Notes: generated from the sequence alone by a model not told the origin. A stretch of 64,000 bases of DNA from Archangium gephyra (GCF_001027285.1 NZ_CP011509.1:3108501-3172500), one strand, 5' to 3'. Shown: positions 34,793 through 43,574, numbered from the stretch's first letter. Numbers and translations: made by a program.

Positions 34793-36625
34793 ATGGCCTG
34801 GAGCCCGCGTGCATGGGTGCTGGAGCGGCTGGACGGCCAGCTGACGGAGTCGCAGCGCCGGCTGCCCCCGGGGGAGCTCTGGCGCTACCGGGTGCTGCTG
34901 GGGGCCACCACCCTGCTGTTGGTGCTCAACGGCCTGTACCTGTTCGCCATCCCCACCTTTGCGCCCGGAGAGCGCCTGCCGCAGGTCGTGGCGGTGGGGG
35001 TGTGCACGGCCGCCTACGTCTCGGTGCTGATGTTGGCGCGCCGGCTGTCCTCGCCCACCCTTCCGTCCCTCCTCCTGTGCTCGGCCCTGGCCGCGGGCTT
35101 CATCCTGGGCACCCTGCCCGTGGACACGCCGGGCGCTGTCTCCCATGCGGTGGGCATGTTGATTCCGGCCCTGGCCGTCTACCTGCTGGGGCCGCGCCGC
35201 GGGTTCTTCTTCACCGTGCTCCTCGTGCTCTACGCGGGGCTCTTCCACCAGCTCTTCCACTCCGGCTTCGGCCGGGTGCGGCCGCTCTTCCATGACCAGG
35301 GCGTCTGGATGAGCAACCTCATCACCTGCCTCAGCCTGCTGATGGGCTGGGCGCTGAGCTGGCTCTACGGCACCGTGCGCGAGGAGTCCCACGGGGTGCT
35401 GGAGGGAGCGCTCAAGACGCTGCGCGAGAGCGAGGGCAAGCTGATCAGCGTCCTGGAGAGCACGGAGGACGTGGTGGTGGCGCTCGACCGGGAAGGGCGC
35501 GTGGTCACCGCCAACCAGATGGCCAAGGCCCTGGGCCAGCACGTCTATGGCCGCAAGCTCGAGCGGGGCGGCATCCTGGATTGGATGGCCTCTCCGGGCC
35601 TCATGGAGCTGTTCCAGGCGGCCCTGACGGGCAAGCGGCAGCGGGTGGAGATTCCCCTCACCCACGAGGGCCGCACCCTGACGCTGGACGTCACCTTCAA
35701 CCCGGTATGGGAAGGGGAGCGGGTGGTGGGGGCCACGCTCTTCAGCCGCGACATCACCGAGCGCAAGGAGGCCGAGGCGCGGCTGGCGGAGCTGCACCGC
35801 AGCCTGGTGGACGTGTCGCGCCACGCGGGCATGGCGGAGATCGCCACCGGGGTGCTGCACAACGTGGGCAACACGCTCAACAGCGTGAACGTGTCGGCCA
35901 ACCTCGTGGTGGACCGGCTGCGCGCCTCGCGGGCCGCGGGCCTGGACAAGGCCGTGGAGCTGCTGCGCGAGAATGCCTCGCGGCTGGGCGCCTTCTTCGA
36001 GGAGGACCCCCGGGGCCGGCAGTTCCCGGCGTACCTGGCGGCGCTCTCGGGCCAGCTCGCCCAGGAGCGCGAGAGCGTGCTGGAGGAGCTGCGGCGGCTC
36101 ACCGAGAGCGTGGACCACATCAAGTCCGTGGTGAGCATGCAGCAGGAGCATGCCCGCTTCGCCGGCGTGCTGGAGCGGGTGGAGGTGCCCGGGCTGCTGG
36201 ATGACGCCATGCGCCTGCACGCGGTGTCCTTCGATCGCCTGGGCATCCAGTTGCGGCGCGAGTACACCGCCGCCGCCTCCGCGGTGATGGTGGACCGGCA
36301 CAAGCTGCTGCAAATCCTGGTGAACCTGCTGAGCAACGCGCGCCATGCGCTGCTGGAGAGCCAGCAGCCCGACAAGCAGCTCACCCTGCGCGTGGAGCAG
36401 GCCGGCGAGCGGCTGCGCATCGCCGTGGCGGACAACGGGGTGGGCATCGCCCCGGAGAACCTGCAGCGCCTCTTCAGCCAGGGCTTCACCACGAAGAAGG
36501 ACGGGCACGGCTTCGGGCTGCACATCAGCGCCCTGTCCGCCGAGGAGCTGGGCGGCTCCCTCCAGTGTGAGAGCGAGGGCCCCGGCAAGGGCGCCACCTT
36601 CACCCTGGAGCTGCCCCTGGCCTGA
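34793..36625 (+). CDS. Membrane PAS sensor histidine kinase
   Basis: A 610-residue kinase. Residues 35-200 have about six membrane helices. A coiled-coil stretch is followed by a PAS domain (about 215-330, LESTEDVVVALDREGRVVTANQMA, ending ATLFSRDITERKEAE). The phosphoacceptor is probably His356 in GVLHNVGNTLNSV, the HNVGN form common in myxobacterial kinases. The HATPase has NLLSNARHAL, DNGVGI and HGFGLHISAL. AAGGGGA lies 6 bases ahead of the ATG. It follows the receiver-kinase closely and may be its phosphodonor. No DNA-binding regulator is adjacent. Confidence 0.88.
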   Translation: MAWSPRAWVLERLDGQLTESQRRLPPGELWRYRVLLGATTLLLVLNGLYLFAIPTFAPGERLPQVVAVGVCTAAYVSVLMLARRLSSPTLPSLLLCSALAAGFILGTLPVDTPGAVSHAVGMLIPALAVYLLGPRRGFFFTVLLVLYAGLFHQLFHSGFGRVRPLFHDQGVWMSNLITCLSLLMGWALSWLYGTVREESHGVLEGALKTLRESEGKLISVLESTEDVVVALDREGRVVTANQMAKALGQHVYGRKLERGGILDWMASPGLMELFQAALTGKRQRVEIPLTHEGRTLTLDVTFNPVWEGERVVGATLFSRDITERKEAEARLAELHRSLVDVSRHAGMAEIATGVLHNVGNTLNSVNVSANLVVDRLRASRAAGLDKAVELLRENASRLGAFFEEDPRGRQFPAYLAALSGQLAQERESVLEELRRLTESVDHIKSVVSMQQEHARFAGVLERVEVPGLLDDAMRLHAVSFDRLGIQLRREYTAAASAVMVDRHKLLQILVNLLSNARHALLESQQPDKQLTLRVEQAGERLRIAVADNGVGIAPENLQRLFSQGFTTKKDGHGFGLHISALSAEELGGSLQCESEGPGKGATFTLELPLA

Positions 36626-36631
36626 GGGGGC

Positions 36632-37317
36632 TCAGGCCTCCGTCCACCGGCCCCGGCGCGTGGGCTCCTGGAGGGCCCGCCCCAGGGCCTGGAGGAAGCG
36701 CTTGCGCGGCCAGTGCTCGGCCCCGAAGCGCGCCAGGTGCTCCGTCTCCACCTGGCAGTCGATGAAGTGGAAGCCCCAGGCCTGGAAGCGCTCCACCGCG
36801 GTGGTGAAGGCCACCTTCGAGGCGTCCGGCGCGTGGGCGAACATGCTCTCCCCGAAGAAGGCCGCCCCCAGCGACACGCCGTAGAAGCCGCCCTTCAGCT
36901 CGCCCCCCGCCCAGGCCTCCACCGAGTGCGCGAAGCCCAGCTCGTGCAGCGTGACGTAGGCCTCGAGCATCTCGTCCGTGATCCACGTGCCGTCCTGGCC
37001 GGGACGCGGCGTGCTGGCGCACGCGGTGATGACGTCCGCGAAGGCGGTGTCCCAGCGGATGTCGTAGACGCCGGCCTTGAGCGTCTTGCGCAGCGAGCGG
37101 CCCACGTGCAGCTTGTCCGGCGTGAGGACGAAGCGCGGGTCCGGCGAGTGCCAGAGGATGGGCTGGCCCCGGCTGTACCAGGGGAAGATGCCCTGGGAGT
37201 ACGCCGACAGCAGGCGCTCGGGGCTCAGGTCCCCCCAACGGCGAGCAGCCCGCCCCGGTCCGCCTTCTCCGGGGGAGGGAAGAGCTCCGGATCTTCTCCG
37301 AGTAGGTAGATGGGCAC
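36632..37317 (-). pseudogene. aat: Leucyl/phenylalanyl-tRNA-protein transferase, frameshifted
   Basis: Aat adds Leu or Phe from charged tRNA to N-terminal Arg or Lys, marking proteins for ClpSP (N-degron pathway). The N-terminal part (VPIYLLGEDPELFPPPE, then GLLAVGG) begins at the GTG at 37317 and runs into a TGA. The rest of the protein (DLSPERLLSAYSQGIFPWYS onward, FIDCQVETEHLARFGA near the end) is in another frame. The shift occurs in a run of six C at 37231-37236; one more base would restore a 228-residue protein of normal length. Either a real mutation, a sequencing error in a homopolymer, or recoding. The GTG overlaps the upstream lipoprotein stop by one base (TAGTG), and the 3' end is 6 bases from the convergent kinase stop. 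Confidence 0.85.
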
Positions 37318-38153
37318 TACCGCGACACGTTGAGCTTTACGTCTCCGGACAGCGAGTAGGGGATGCGCACCAGCGGGCCCGTGAGCTCGCCCGCGATCTC
37401 ATACGGCAGCGTCCCCTTGGCGATGAGCGCCCGCACGTCCTGCCCCCACGTCTCCTTCGTCACCGCCACCTCCACGGGATACACCCCGGTGGCCGACGCG
37501 TCCACGGTGTCGTACTTGCCCTGGGTGCCCTCGCCCAGCTTGCGGCCTCCCACCGAGAGGGCCCACTTGAGCTCCTCCAGCCGCAGCGGGAAGGGGTTGG
37601 GGTTCTCCACGCCCAGCCGCAAGAGCAGGTCCACCTGCTCCTCCGAGTAGCGGGCCCCCTCCAGGCTCTCCACCTTCACCACGGGCAGCCGGGGCACGCG
37701 CACCGGCCGGGAGGCGGCGAAGGGCAGCGTGCGCACCTCGCCCCCCGCGCGCACCGTCAGCGTGCCGCGCAGCGCCACGAGCAGGTTGCCGCCCCGCTGG
37801 CTCAGCGCCTTCAAGTCCTCCGGCGTGCGCACGTAGGCGGCCTCGGCCTGGAAGGAGAAGGGCGTGGGGGCGCCGGGCTCCAGGGGGACGCCCAGGGGCG
37901 CCGAGCCCTTCTGGACGACCTGGCCATCGGAGACGAGCTCGTAGTCGGCCTTCTCCAGCACGGCGGGGCCGGGGCTGGTGAGCTGGCCGGAGTAGCGCAG
38001 CTTCACCTCGGAAAGGCCCTGGGAGGCGACGCTGGCTTCCTCGCCGCCGAGCGAGGCGGGGCCCACGGGGGCCGGGGGCGGCGTGGAGGCACACCCGGCC
38101 AGCCAGGCGGCGAGCGTCAGGAGGTGGACGGTGGCACGCGGGGCGGAACGCAT
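37317..38153 (-). CDS. LEA type 2 (WHy-domain) lipoprotein
   Basis: A 278-residue lipoprotein with lipobox LAGC (Cys21). Two WHy/LEA14-like beta domains can be seen: a divergent one (about 45-130) and a clear one (about 160-270) with the diagnostic VENPNPFPLRLEELKWALSVGG. LEA14-like domains in bacterial lipoproteins are of unclear function. The start is the ATG at 38153. Its TAG overlaps the GTG of aat by one base, so the two would be translated together. The 5' end is divergent from the putative metallopeptidase. A shorter relative is at 14.6 kb. Confidence 0.85.
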   Translation of the reverse strand: MRSAPRATVHLLTLAAWLAGCASTPPPAPVGPASLGGEEASVASQGLSEVKLRYSGQLTSPGPAVLEKADYELVSDGQVVQKGSAPLGVPLEPGAPTPFSFQAEAAYVRTPEDLKALSQRGGNLLVALRGTLTVRAGGEVRTLPFAASRPVRVPRLPVVKVESLEGARYSEEQVDLLLRLGVENPNPFPLRLEELKWALSVGGRKLGEGTQGKYDTVDASATGVYPVEVAVTKETWGQDVRALIAKGTLPYEIAGELTGPLVRIPYSLSGDVKLNVSR

Positions 38154-38218
38154 GGCGCCAAGGTGCGGCCGGTTCGCGCTGGCCTCAAGGGCTTTTCGGG
38201 TACACTGTTGACTACACC

Positions 38219-38878
38219 GTGGCCCACCGTCGCCCGAACCTCAACAAGGCCATCCGCGCGCTCATTCGCGACATCGCCGCGAAGATGCCCGAGTTCGCCC
38301 ATGTGAGGGCCAGCCGCATCCTGGTGATAGCGGGCGAGGCACGGCGGGCCTCGCGGGGCACGGTGAAGCCGCTGTGCTTCCGGGGCGGGCGCAGCACGGA
38401 CCGCGCCGGGCGCCGCAAGCCCATCGTCCGGCTCAAGGGCAAGCGGATGCTCTACTGCATCACCCTGCGCCCGCTCTTCTTCCGCTCCTCCACGCCCAAG
38501 GCCCGCGTCGAGACGGTGATGCACGAGCTCTTCCACATGTCCCGGCGCTTCGACGGCACGCTGCACGCCGGGCGCAGGCACTCGGTGCTGGGCAGGGACT
38601 TCCCCCGCCGGCTGCGGCCGCTGGTGCGCCGCTACCTCAAGCACTGCCCCAAGGAGGTGCTGGATGCCTTCGCCTACTCCGGCGAGGTGAAGGTGCTGCA
38701 GTGGCTGGAGCGGCCCGGCCCCGCCTACGTCCCCGGCACGCGCGGGGTGCGCAAGGTGTACACCGAGGAGCAGCTCTACTACGGCATCTCCCGCATGGTG
38801 ACGCGCAGGCGGCCCCGTCTCGCCACCGGGCCCAAGCTCCCGCGCAAGGAGCGCGTGGAGAAGCCTCGGGTGCACTAG
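38219..38878 (+). CDS. Putative zinc metallopeptidase (SprT/phage-metallopeptidase-like)
   Basis: A 219-residue basic soluble protein. The zinc-binding motif HELFH (about residues 102-106, VMHELFHMSRRFDG) has the HExxH form with the catalytic glutamate. A further histidine downstream (LHAGRRHSVLG) could be the third ligand. The rest is arginine-rich with no signal peptide. It resembles putative phage-type metallopeptidases rather than secreted proteases. The start is GTG at 38219. It is divergent from the LEA lipoprotein and convergent with the next gene. No other phage genes are nearby. Substrate unknown. Confidence 0.72.
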   Translation: MAHRRPNLNKAIRALIRDIAAKMPEFAHVRASRILVIAGEARRASRGTVKPLCFRGGRSTDRAGRRKPIVRLKGKRMLYCITLRPLFFRSSTPKARVETVMHELFHMSRRFDGTLHAGRRHSVLGRDFPRRLRPLVRRYLKHCPKEVLDAFAYSGEVKVLQWLERPGPAYVPGTRGVRKVYTEEQLYYGISRMVTRRRPRLATGPKLPRKERVEKPRVH

Positions 38879-38884
38879 GGCCCT

Positions 38885-39229
38885 TCAGTTGAGGTACTTG
38901 GGACGGGGCGCCACGGGCGGCTGCGGCGGCCCGGCCTCCATCATCTCCAGCCCCTGACGGGTGAGCAGGAAGCGCACCACGCCGGAGCCGCGCTCCGTTT
39001 CGATCTCCGCCTCGAAGGCGGGGCCCGAGATGGCGCCCATCTGCACGTCCTTGCGCAGGTTGTGCACCTTGCCCGTGAGCAGATCTCCCGCCACCGGTTG
39101 CACGGTGTCGCCACGCCGGTAGAGCTCGTACGCGACCTGATGCAGCGTCATGGCCAGCGTGGGCGTCAACGGCTGGGAGCTGAACAGGACCGAGATGAGG
39201 ACCCAATAGGGGGGGGACTGTTCGGCCAT
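38885..39229 (-). CDS. Conserved hypothetical protein, 114 residues
   Basis: A small soluble protein (LTLHQVAYELYRRGDTVQPVAG, then VQMGAISGPAFEAEIETE and a proline-rich tail, PPQPPVAPRPKYLN). No recognisable domain. The ATG at 39229 is preceded by GGAGAC at good spacing; an ATG three codons upstream (39238) contains that same GGAG. It is convergent with the metallopeptidase (6-base gap) and divergent from the amylase across a region with a long imperfect palindrome. Confidence 0.65.
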   Translation of the reverse strand: MAEQSPPYWVLISVLFSSQPLTPTLAMTLHQVAYELYRRGDTVQPVAGDLLTGKVHNLRKDVQMGAISGPAFEAEIETERGSGVVRFLLTRQGLEMMEAGPPQPPVAPRPKYLN

Positions 39230-39317
39230 TGTCTCCATTCTAACGCCCCCCCGGCGCGCGCCCCATCCGTTTTCCTCCCCCGGGCCTTCGGTGCCGTCGA
39301 AAAATTCTGACGATTCG

Positions 39318-39349
39318 GGAAAAGTAACGTTCTGCAACGAATGTTTTCC
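39318..39349. promoter_or_regulatory. Imperfect 32-bp palindrome upstream of amylase
   Basis: GGAAAAGTAACGTT and AACGAATGTTTTCC form arms matching at 10 of 14 positions around CTGC. It lies 78 bases before the amylase start, in an unusually AT-rich spot. Plausible operator for the amylase or for the divergent small gene; the binding protein is unknown. Confidence 0.4.
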
Positions 39350-39426
39350 GTCCTGTCACTCGCTTGACCAGCAAACCGCCTGTAAATCGCCCGCCCGTTT
39401 CCTCCCTGTTTCACACGGAGCACCGA

Positions 39427-40689
39427 ATGTTCGCGAAGAAGGTGTTTGGCGGAATGTTGTCCCTGTCGTGGGCCCTGGGCCTGGTGGCGTCGACGGCCGC
39501 GTTCGCCGGCCCGCTGGACGGCAACAGCAGCGACGTGATGCTGCAGGGCTTCCACTGGCGCTCCACCGAGACGTACCCCTGGTGGGGCGTCGTCCAGGGC
39601 AAGGCCTCGGACATCAAGGCGAGCGGCTTCACCATGGTGTGGTTCCCGCCCTCCGGGGACTCGGCGGCCAAGGAGGGCTACCTGCCGCGGCAGCTGTACG
39701 TGCAGAACAGCTCCTACGGCACGGACGCGCAGCTCAAGAGCGCCATCGGCTCGCTGCACACCTACGGCGTGAAGGCCATCGCGGACATCGTGGTCAACCA
39801 CCGCGTGGGCACCACCAACTGGGCGGACTTCACCAACCCCACCTGGGGCTCGTGGTCGGTGGTGAAGGGCGACGAGTGGACGAGCGCCACCGGCAACTAC
39901 GACACCGGCGACGGCTTCAGCGCCGCGCGCGACCTGGACCACACCAACGGCACCGTCCAGAGCGACCTGAAGGGCTGGATGAACTGGCTCAAGTCCAGCA
40001 TCGGCTACGACGGCTGGCGCTATGACTACGTGAAGGGCTACGGCGGCTCGTACGTGGGCGGCTACAACAGCGCCACGGTGCCCTACTTCTCCGTGGGCGA
40101 GCTGTGGACGGACCTCAACCTCAACGACGTCAACCCCCACCGCCAGCTCATCATGAACTGGATCAACGCCACCGGGGGCAACTCGGGCGCGTTCGACTTC
40201 ACCACCAAGGGCATCCTCCAGCAGGCGGTGCAGTACAACGAGTTCTGGCGGCTCAAGGCCAGCGACGGCAAGCCCCAGGGCGCCATCGGCTGGTGGCCGG
40301 CCAAGTCGGTGACGTTCATCGACAACCACGACACCGGCCCGTCCTCGCCGAGCGGCGGCCAGAACCACTGGCCCTTCCCCAGCGACAAGGTGATGCAGGG
40401 CTACGCGTACATCCTCACGCACCCGGGCATCCCCTGCGTCTACTGGGTGCACTTCTATGACTGGGGCCACGCCGCCGCCATCAAGAGCCTCATCGCGGCG
40501 CGCAAGGAGAAGGGCGTCACCTCCACCTCCGCGGTGAGCATCCAGGCCGCGGACACGAGCAAGTACGCCGCCATCATCACCGGCAACAGCGGCAGCCTGG
40601 CGATGAAGATCGGCTACGGCTCCTGGTCGCCGGGCACCGGCTGGACGCTGGTGAACTCGGGCACCAACTGGGCCGTCTGGAAGAAGTAG
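39427..40689 (+). CDS. Secreted plant-type alpha-amylase (GH13)
   Basis: A 420-residue exported alpha-amylase that hydrolyses alpha-1,4 bonds of starch. The signal peptide ends AFA near residue 27. The catalytic (beta/alpha)8 barrel has DIVVNHRVG, nucleophile Asp200 in GWRYDYVKG, acid/base Glu225 in VGELWTD and Asp302 in FIDNHDTG. Segments such as TTKGILQQAVQ, IGWWPAKSVTF and VMQGYAYILTHPGIPC are strikingly like barley-type amylases, and the short C-terminal beta domain ending NWAVWKK matches the plant Alpha-amylase_C_2 pattern. The ATG at 39427 gives the signal peptide. Monocistronic. Probably used for external polysaccharide, separate from glgA and glgX. Confidence 0.93.
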   Translation: MFAKKVFGGMLSLSWALGLVASTAAFAGPLDGNSSDVMLQGFHWRSTETYPWWGVVQGKASDIKASGFTMVWFPPSGDSAAKEGYLPRQLYVQNSSYGTDAQLKSAIGSLHTYGVKAIADIVVNHRVGTTNWADFTNPTWGSWSVVKGDEWTSATGNYDTGDGFSAARDLDHTNGTVQSDLKGWMNWLKSSIGYDGWRYDYVKGYGGSYVGGYNSATVPYFSVGELWTDLNLNDVNPHRQLIMNWINATGGNSGAFDFTTKGILQQAVQYNEFWRLKASDGKPQGAIGWWPAKSVTFIDNHDTGPSSPSGGQNHWPFPSDKVMQGYAYILTHPGIPCVYWVHFYDWGHAAAIKSLIAARKEKGVTSTSAVSIQAADTSKYAAIITGNSGSLAMKIGYGSWSPGTGWTLVNSGTNWAVWKK

Positions 40690-40715
40690 GCCGGGCTCGG
40701 GTAACGTCGCGGGTG

Positions 40716-41357
40716 ATGATCCAGTTCACCCGCAACTACACCGACCGCTCGAACAACTACGGCTTCCAGTTCGAGTTCCACTGCGACAAGTGCCGCAACG
40801 GGCACATGTCGCCCTTCATCGCCAACAAGATGGGCATGGCGGCGGGCTTCCTGAAGGCGGCGGGCTCCCTCTTCGGGGGCACGCTGTCGCGGGCGGCCTA
40901 CGCGGGCGACCACGTGAAGGACGCCCTGCGCGGCAGCGCCTGGGACGACGCCTACGCCGAGGCGGTGGAGGAGGGGAAGAAGCACTTCAAGCACTGCACC
41001 CGCTGTGGCCAGTGGGTGTGCCCGCAGGCGTGTTGGAACGAGTCGCGCGGCCTGTGCGAGGCGTGCGCGCCGGACCTCCAGGAGGAGGCCGCGCACATCC
41101 AGGCCAAGGTGGCCGTGGATCAGGCCTGGGACAAGGCGCGCAAGGTGGACCAGGTGGAGTCGCTGGACATGAAGGCCCACCGCACGGCGGCGGCCTCGGC
41201 GTGCCCCCACTGCAACGCGCGGGTCGAAGGCGGGAAGTTCTGCTCCGAGTGCGGCAAGCCACTGGCGGCGGCCAAGGTGCACTGCACCCAGTGCGGCGTG
41301 GAGATGAAGCCCACCGCGCGCTTCTGCGGCGATTGCGGCACGCCCCGGAGCGGCTGA
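40716..41357 (+). CDS. Zinc-ribbon protein
   Basis: A 213-residue soluble protein with four Cys-x2-Cys clusters: CDKC near residue 25, CTRC/CPQAC near 95-107 and CEAC near 116, then C-terminal zinc ribbons CPHC...CSEC and CTQC...CGDC, the double zinc-ribbon type of DZR proteins. Between the first and second clusters is a glycine/alanine helical stretch (MGMAAGFLKAAGSLFGG). A GTG at 40713 directly precedes the chosen ATG. It follows the amylase by 26 bases but has no obvious link to it. Role unknown; nucleic-acid or protein binding is typical. Confidence 0.78.
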   Translation: MIQFTRNYTDRSNNYGFQFEFHCDKCRNGHMSPFIANKMGMAAGFLKAAGSLFGGTLSRAAYAGDHVKDALRGSAWDDAYAEAVEEGKKHFKHCTRCGQWVCPQACWNESRGLCEACAPDLQEEAAHIQAKVAVDQAWDKARKVDQVESLDMKAHRTAAASACPHCNARVEGGKFCSECGKPLAAAKVHCTQCGVEMKPTARFCGDCGTPRSG

Positions 41358-41465
41358 GCCGTCCTTCGTCATGGCACAACCATGACGAAACCACCGCATG
41401 GCCGTGGAGCAGGGGGAGGGGAGAGTCCCCTAGGCTGACGTCCCCCCTCAACGACAGGACTCGCC

Positions 41466-41990
41466 ATGTCGAATCCCCTCCGCCGTCTCGTGATGGTTGC
41501 CGCCGGCTCCTGCGCGGTGGCTTCCCTCGGTGCGTGTGCGGGTGTCACGGCCGCCACCCAACCCGCCTCCGCGCTCTCGGTGCGCGAGCTGAACATCGTC
41601 GACGAGCACGGCCAGACACGTCTGCGCATCGGCGCGCCGCTGCCGGATCCCAAGGGCCTCAAGCGCGCGGTGAAGGCTGTCGGCCTCCAGTTCATGGACC
41701 CGGACGGACACGAAATCGGCGGGCTCGCGATGCTCGACTCCATCGGTATCACCGGACTGTGCTTCGACAGCAAGGAGGGCTACGAGGCCATGTGCATGGG
41801 CCTCATCAACGGAGAGCCCAACCTCACCTTCCGCCACGACTGGAAGGAGCGCATCGTTCTCGGTGTGGAGAAGGGCGTGGCGAGCGTCGTGCTCCACGAC
41901 GCCCAGGGCACCCCGCGGCTGCGGCTCGAGGTCGACAAGGACGGCAGGACGCGGGTCGAAGGGGTGACGCCCGCTCCCGCGAGCCGATAG
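41466..41990 (+). CDS. Hypothetical exported protein, possible lipoprotein
   Basis: A 174-residue protein with a signal segment that may end in a lipobox (SLGAC, about Cys24). The mature part is beta-rich: SVRELNIVDEHGQTRLRIG, GLQFMDPDGHEIGGLAML, then VASVVLHDAQGTPRLRLEVDKDGR, suggesting repeated strands. No named family is recognised. AGGACTCGCC precedes the ATG. It is convergent with the proline-rich lipoprotein, 6 bases away. Confidence 0.7.
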   Translation: MSNPLRRLVMVAAGSCAVASLGACAGVTAATQPASALSVRELNIVDEHGQTRLRIGAPLPDPKGLKRAVKAVGLQFMDPDGHEIGGLAMLDSIGITGLCFDSKEGYEAMCMGLINGEPNLTFRHDWKERIVLGVEKGVASVVLHDAQGTPRLRLEVDKDGRTRVEGVTPAPASR

Positions 41991-41996
41991 CGCGGC

Positions 41997-42560
41997 TCAG
42001 TCGTCGCTCTTGGGAATCTTGGGTTGGTTCAGCAGGGGCTGCTCCTCGGGCTCCGGTGGCGCCCCGGGGTTGCGCACCTCCACGAGCAGGGCCACGGGCT
42101 CACCCTCGGCGATTTCATAGGTGGCGCGCACCTCGCCGCCCTCGCGGATCTCCGCCGCGGTGGCGGGCCGGCCATCCACGCGCACCTCCGTTCCCGAGAT
42201 GATGAGCATCCGCACGTCCTGTCCCTCCGCCGCCGTCAGCACGTGCAGCTGATTCCCGGTGACGGCCAGCACCTCCCCCGAGACCTGCCGGGGCTGCGTG
42301 GGGCTCGCGGTGGCGTCGTCCGGCGGCTGGGGGGCCGGGGGCTCGGTGGGTTGCCGTACCTCGGCCCTTTGCGGCGGGGGCGGCTCGCGCGGGGGCGGCC
42401 GTGGGGGCGGGGGCCGGCTGTCGTTCGTGGTGCCGGGCTCCGCGTTCATGGGCGCCGAGGCCGTCTCCCGCTCCCGTTCCCGTGCCTCCCGCTTCTCGCA
42501 GCCGGCCGCCACGAGAAGCATCGCCACTCCCGCCAGCAGACCGCTCGTCCCGTGTCGCAT
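41997..42560 (-). CDS. Proline-rich lipoprotein
   Basis: A 187-residue lipoprotein. The signal peptide ends in VAAGC. A 75-residue segment rich in Pro, Arg and Glu follows, then a small beta-domain (about 95-165) with SGEVLAVTGNQLHVLTA and VRATYEIAEGEPVALLVEV, like OB-type envelope domains. The ATG at 42560 follows GGGAGGCGGC. It is divergent from the VTT-domain gene. Function unknown; a periplasmic tether is one possibility. Confidence 0.72.
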   Translation of the reverse strand: MRHGTSGLLAGVAMLLVAAGCEKREARERERETASAPMNAEPGTTNDSRPPPPRPPPREPPPPQRAEVRQPTEPPAPQPPDDATASPTQPRQVSGEVLAVTGNQLHVLTAAEGQDVRMLIISGTEVRVDGRPATAAEIREGGEVRATYEIAEGEPVALLVEVRNPGAPPEPEEQPLLNQPKIPKSDD

Positions 42561-42771
42561 GCCGCCTCCCGTGCCTCTCGGGGTCTTCTTCAAGGATGGG
42601 GAGGCGTCCTTCCGGCTCCCACCGGGCCGGGGCCGGGGAGTCCAGGCCGCATGGCTCCTCCGCGAGGGCGCTGGAAGGCGCTCGCTGGCGAGGGAGCGGA
42701 CCGGGTCCTCCCGCCTGACTATGCTTCATGTCTCACGCCCCTCTTCCGAGCGTGGTATGCGACGGAGCACG

Positions 42772-43446
42772 ATGACGCCGAGCCGGATGGAGCTGCCTTC
42801 CGTGGAGTGGAAGCGGGTGCTCCTGCTGCTGCTCGTGCTCGGGGGGCTGGTCCTGTTCGCCTCCTCCGACGTGTTCCAGTCCTCGCTGGCCTGGCTCCTC
42901 GCGAAGGCCGGCCCCGTCATCCAGGCGCACCCCTTCTGGGGCGCGGCGCTCTTCATCCTCCTGTCCGCGTTCTCGGCCATCCTGGCCTTCTTCAGCAGCG
43001 CGGTGCTCGTGCCCGTGGCCATCCACACCTGGGGCGAGGCCGTGTGCGTGCTCCTGTTGTGGTGCGGGTGGATGCTCGGCGGCGCTGGCGCCTACGTCAT
43101 CGCCCGGGCCTGGGGACGGCCGGTGGTGCGCCGGCTCGTGTCCAACGAGCTGTTCGGCCGCTACGAGGAGCGCATCTCCCAGCACAGCTCCTTTGGCTTG
43201 GTGCTCCTCTTCCAGCTGGCCGTCCCCTCCGAGATTCCCGGCTACGTGCTCGGGCTCGCGCGCTATGGGCTCCGCAGGTACCTGCGGGTGCTGGCCGTCG
43301 CGGAGCTGCCGTACGCGGTGGGCACCGTCTACCTCGGCTCCAGCCTCCTCGCGCAGCGCTCCTTCGTGCTCCTCGCCCTGGGCCTGCTCGGCATCCTCTT
43401 CAGCACGTGGGCCTTGCGCGCCTTGCGCAGGCGCCTCGGCCCCTAG
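42772..43446 (+). CDS. VTT/DedA (SNARE-associated) family membrane protein
   Basis: A 224-residue integral membrane protein. The VTT-type core has a re-entrant helix region (FLSAFSAILAFFSSAVLVPVAIHTWG) and the conserved GAGAYVIARAWGRPVVRRL and FQLAVPSEIPGYVLGLARYGLRRYL segments, the latter with the usual P-x2-P-x3 geometry. DedA-like proteins handle lipid carriers or envelope homeostasis. Starts at 42721, 42757, 42772 and 42787 are possible; 42772 has CGGAG eight bases ahead. It is followed by the large hybrid kinase on the same strand, 128 bases later. Confidence 0.78.
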   Translation: MTPSRMELPSVEWKRVLLLLLVLGGLVLFASSDVFQSSLAWLLAKAGPVIQAHPFWGAALFILLSAFSAILAFFSSAVLVPVAIHTWGEAVCVLLLWCGWMLGGAGAYVIARAWGRPVVRRLVSNELFGRYEERISQHSSFGLVLLFQLAVPSEIPGYVLGLARYGLRRYLRVLAVAELPYAVGTVYLGSSLLAQRSFVLLALGLLGILFSTWALRALRRRLGP

Positions 43447-43574
43447 CTCGGCTCCCTGGCGCCGGTCCGAGGTGGCGGGGGCTCTTCGTCACGGCTGTTC
43501 CCCTCCCGCTTCCTCCTCCGGCCTCCTTTTCCCCGGAGGGGCTCCCCCGCTACCGTGGGGGTCTGGCCCTCCGC

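Noticed and set aside
33029-36523. 1164-codon minus-strand frame across the two kinases
   Set aside because: Composition (Val/His/Gln/Leu-rich) and antisense position to two intact kinases mark it as shadow despite its length.
38219-38878. Prophage remnant around the putative metallopeptidase
   Set aside because: The protein resembles phage-type metallopeptidases, but neighbours are ordinary chromosomal genes with normal codon use and no phage structural or integrase gene.
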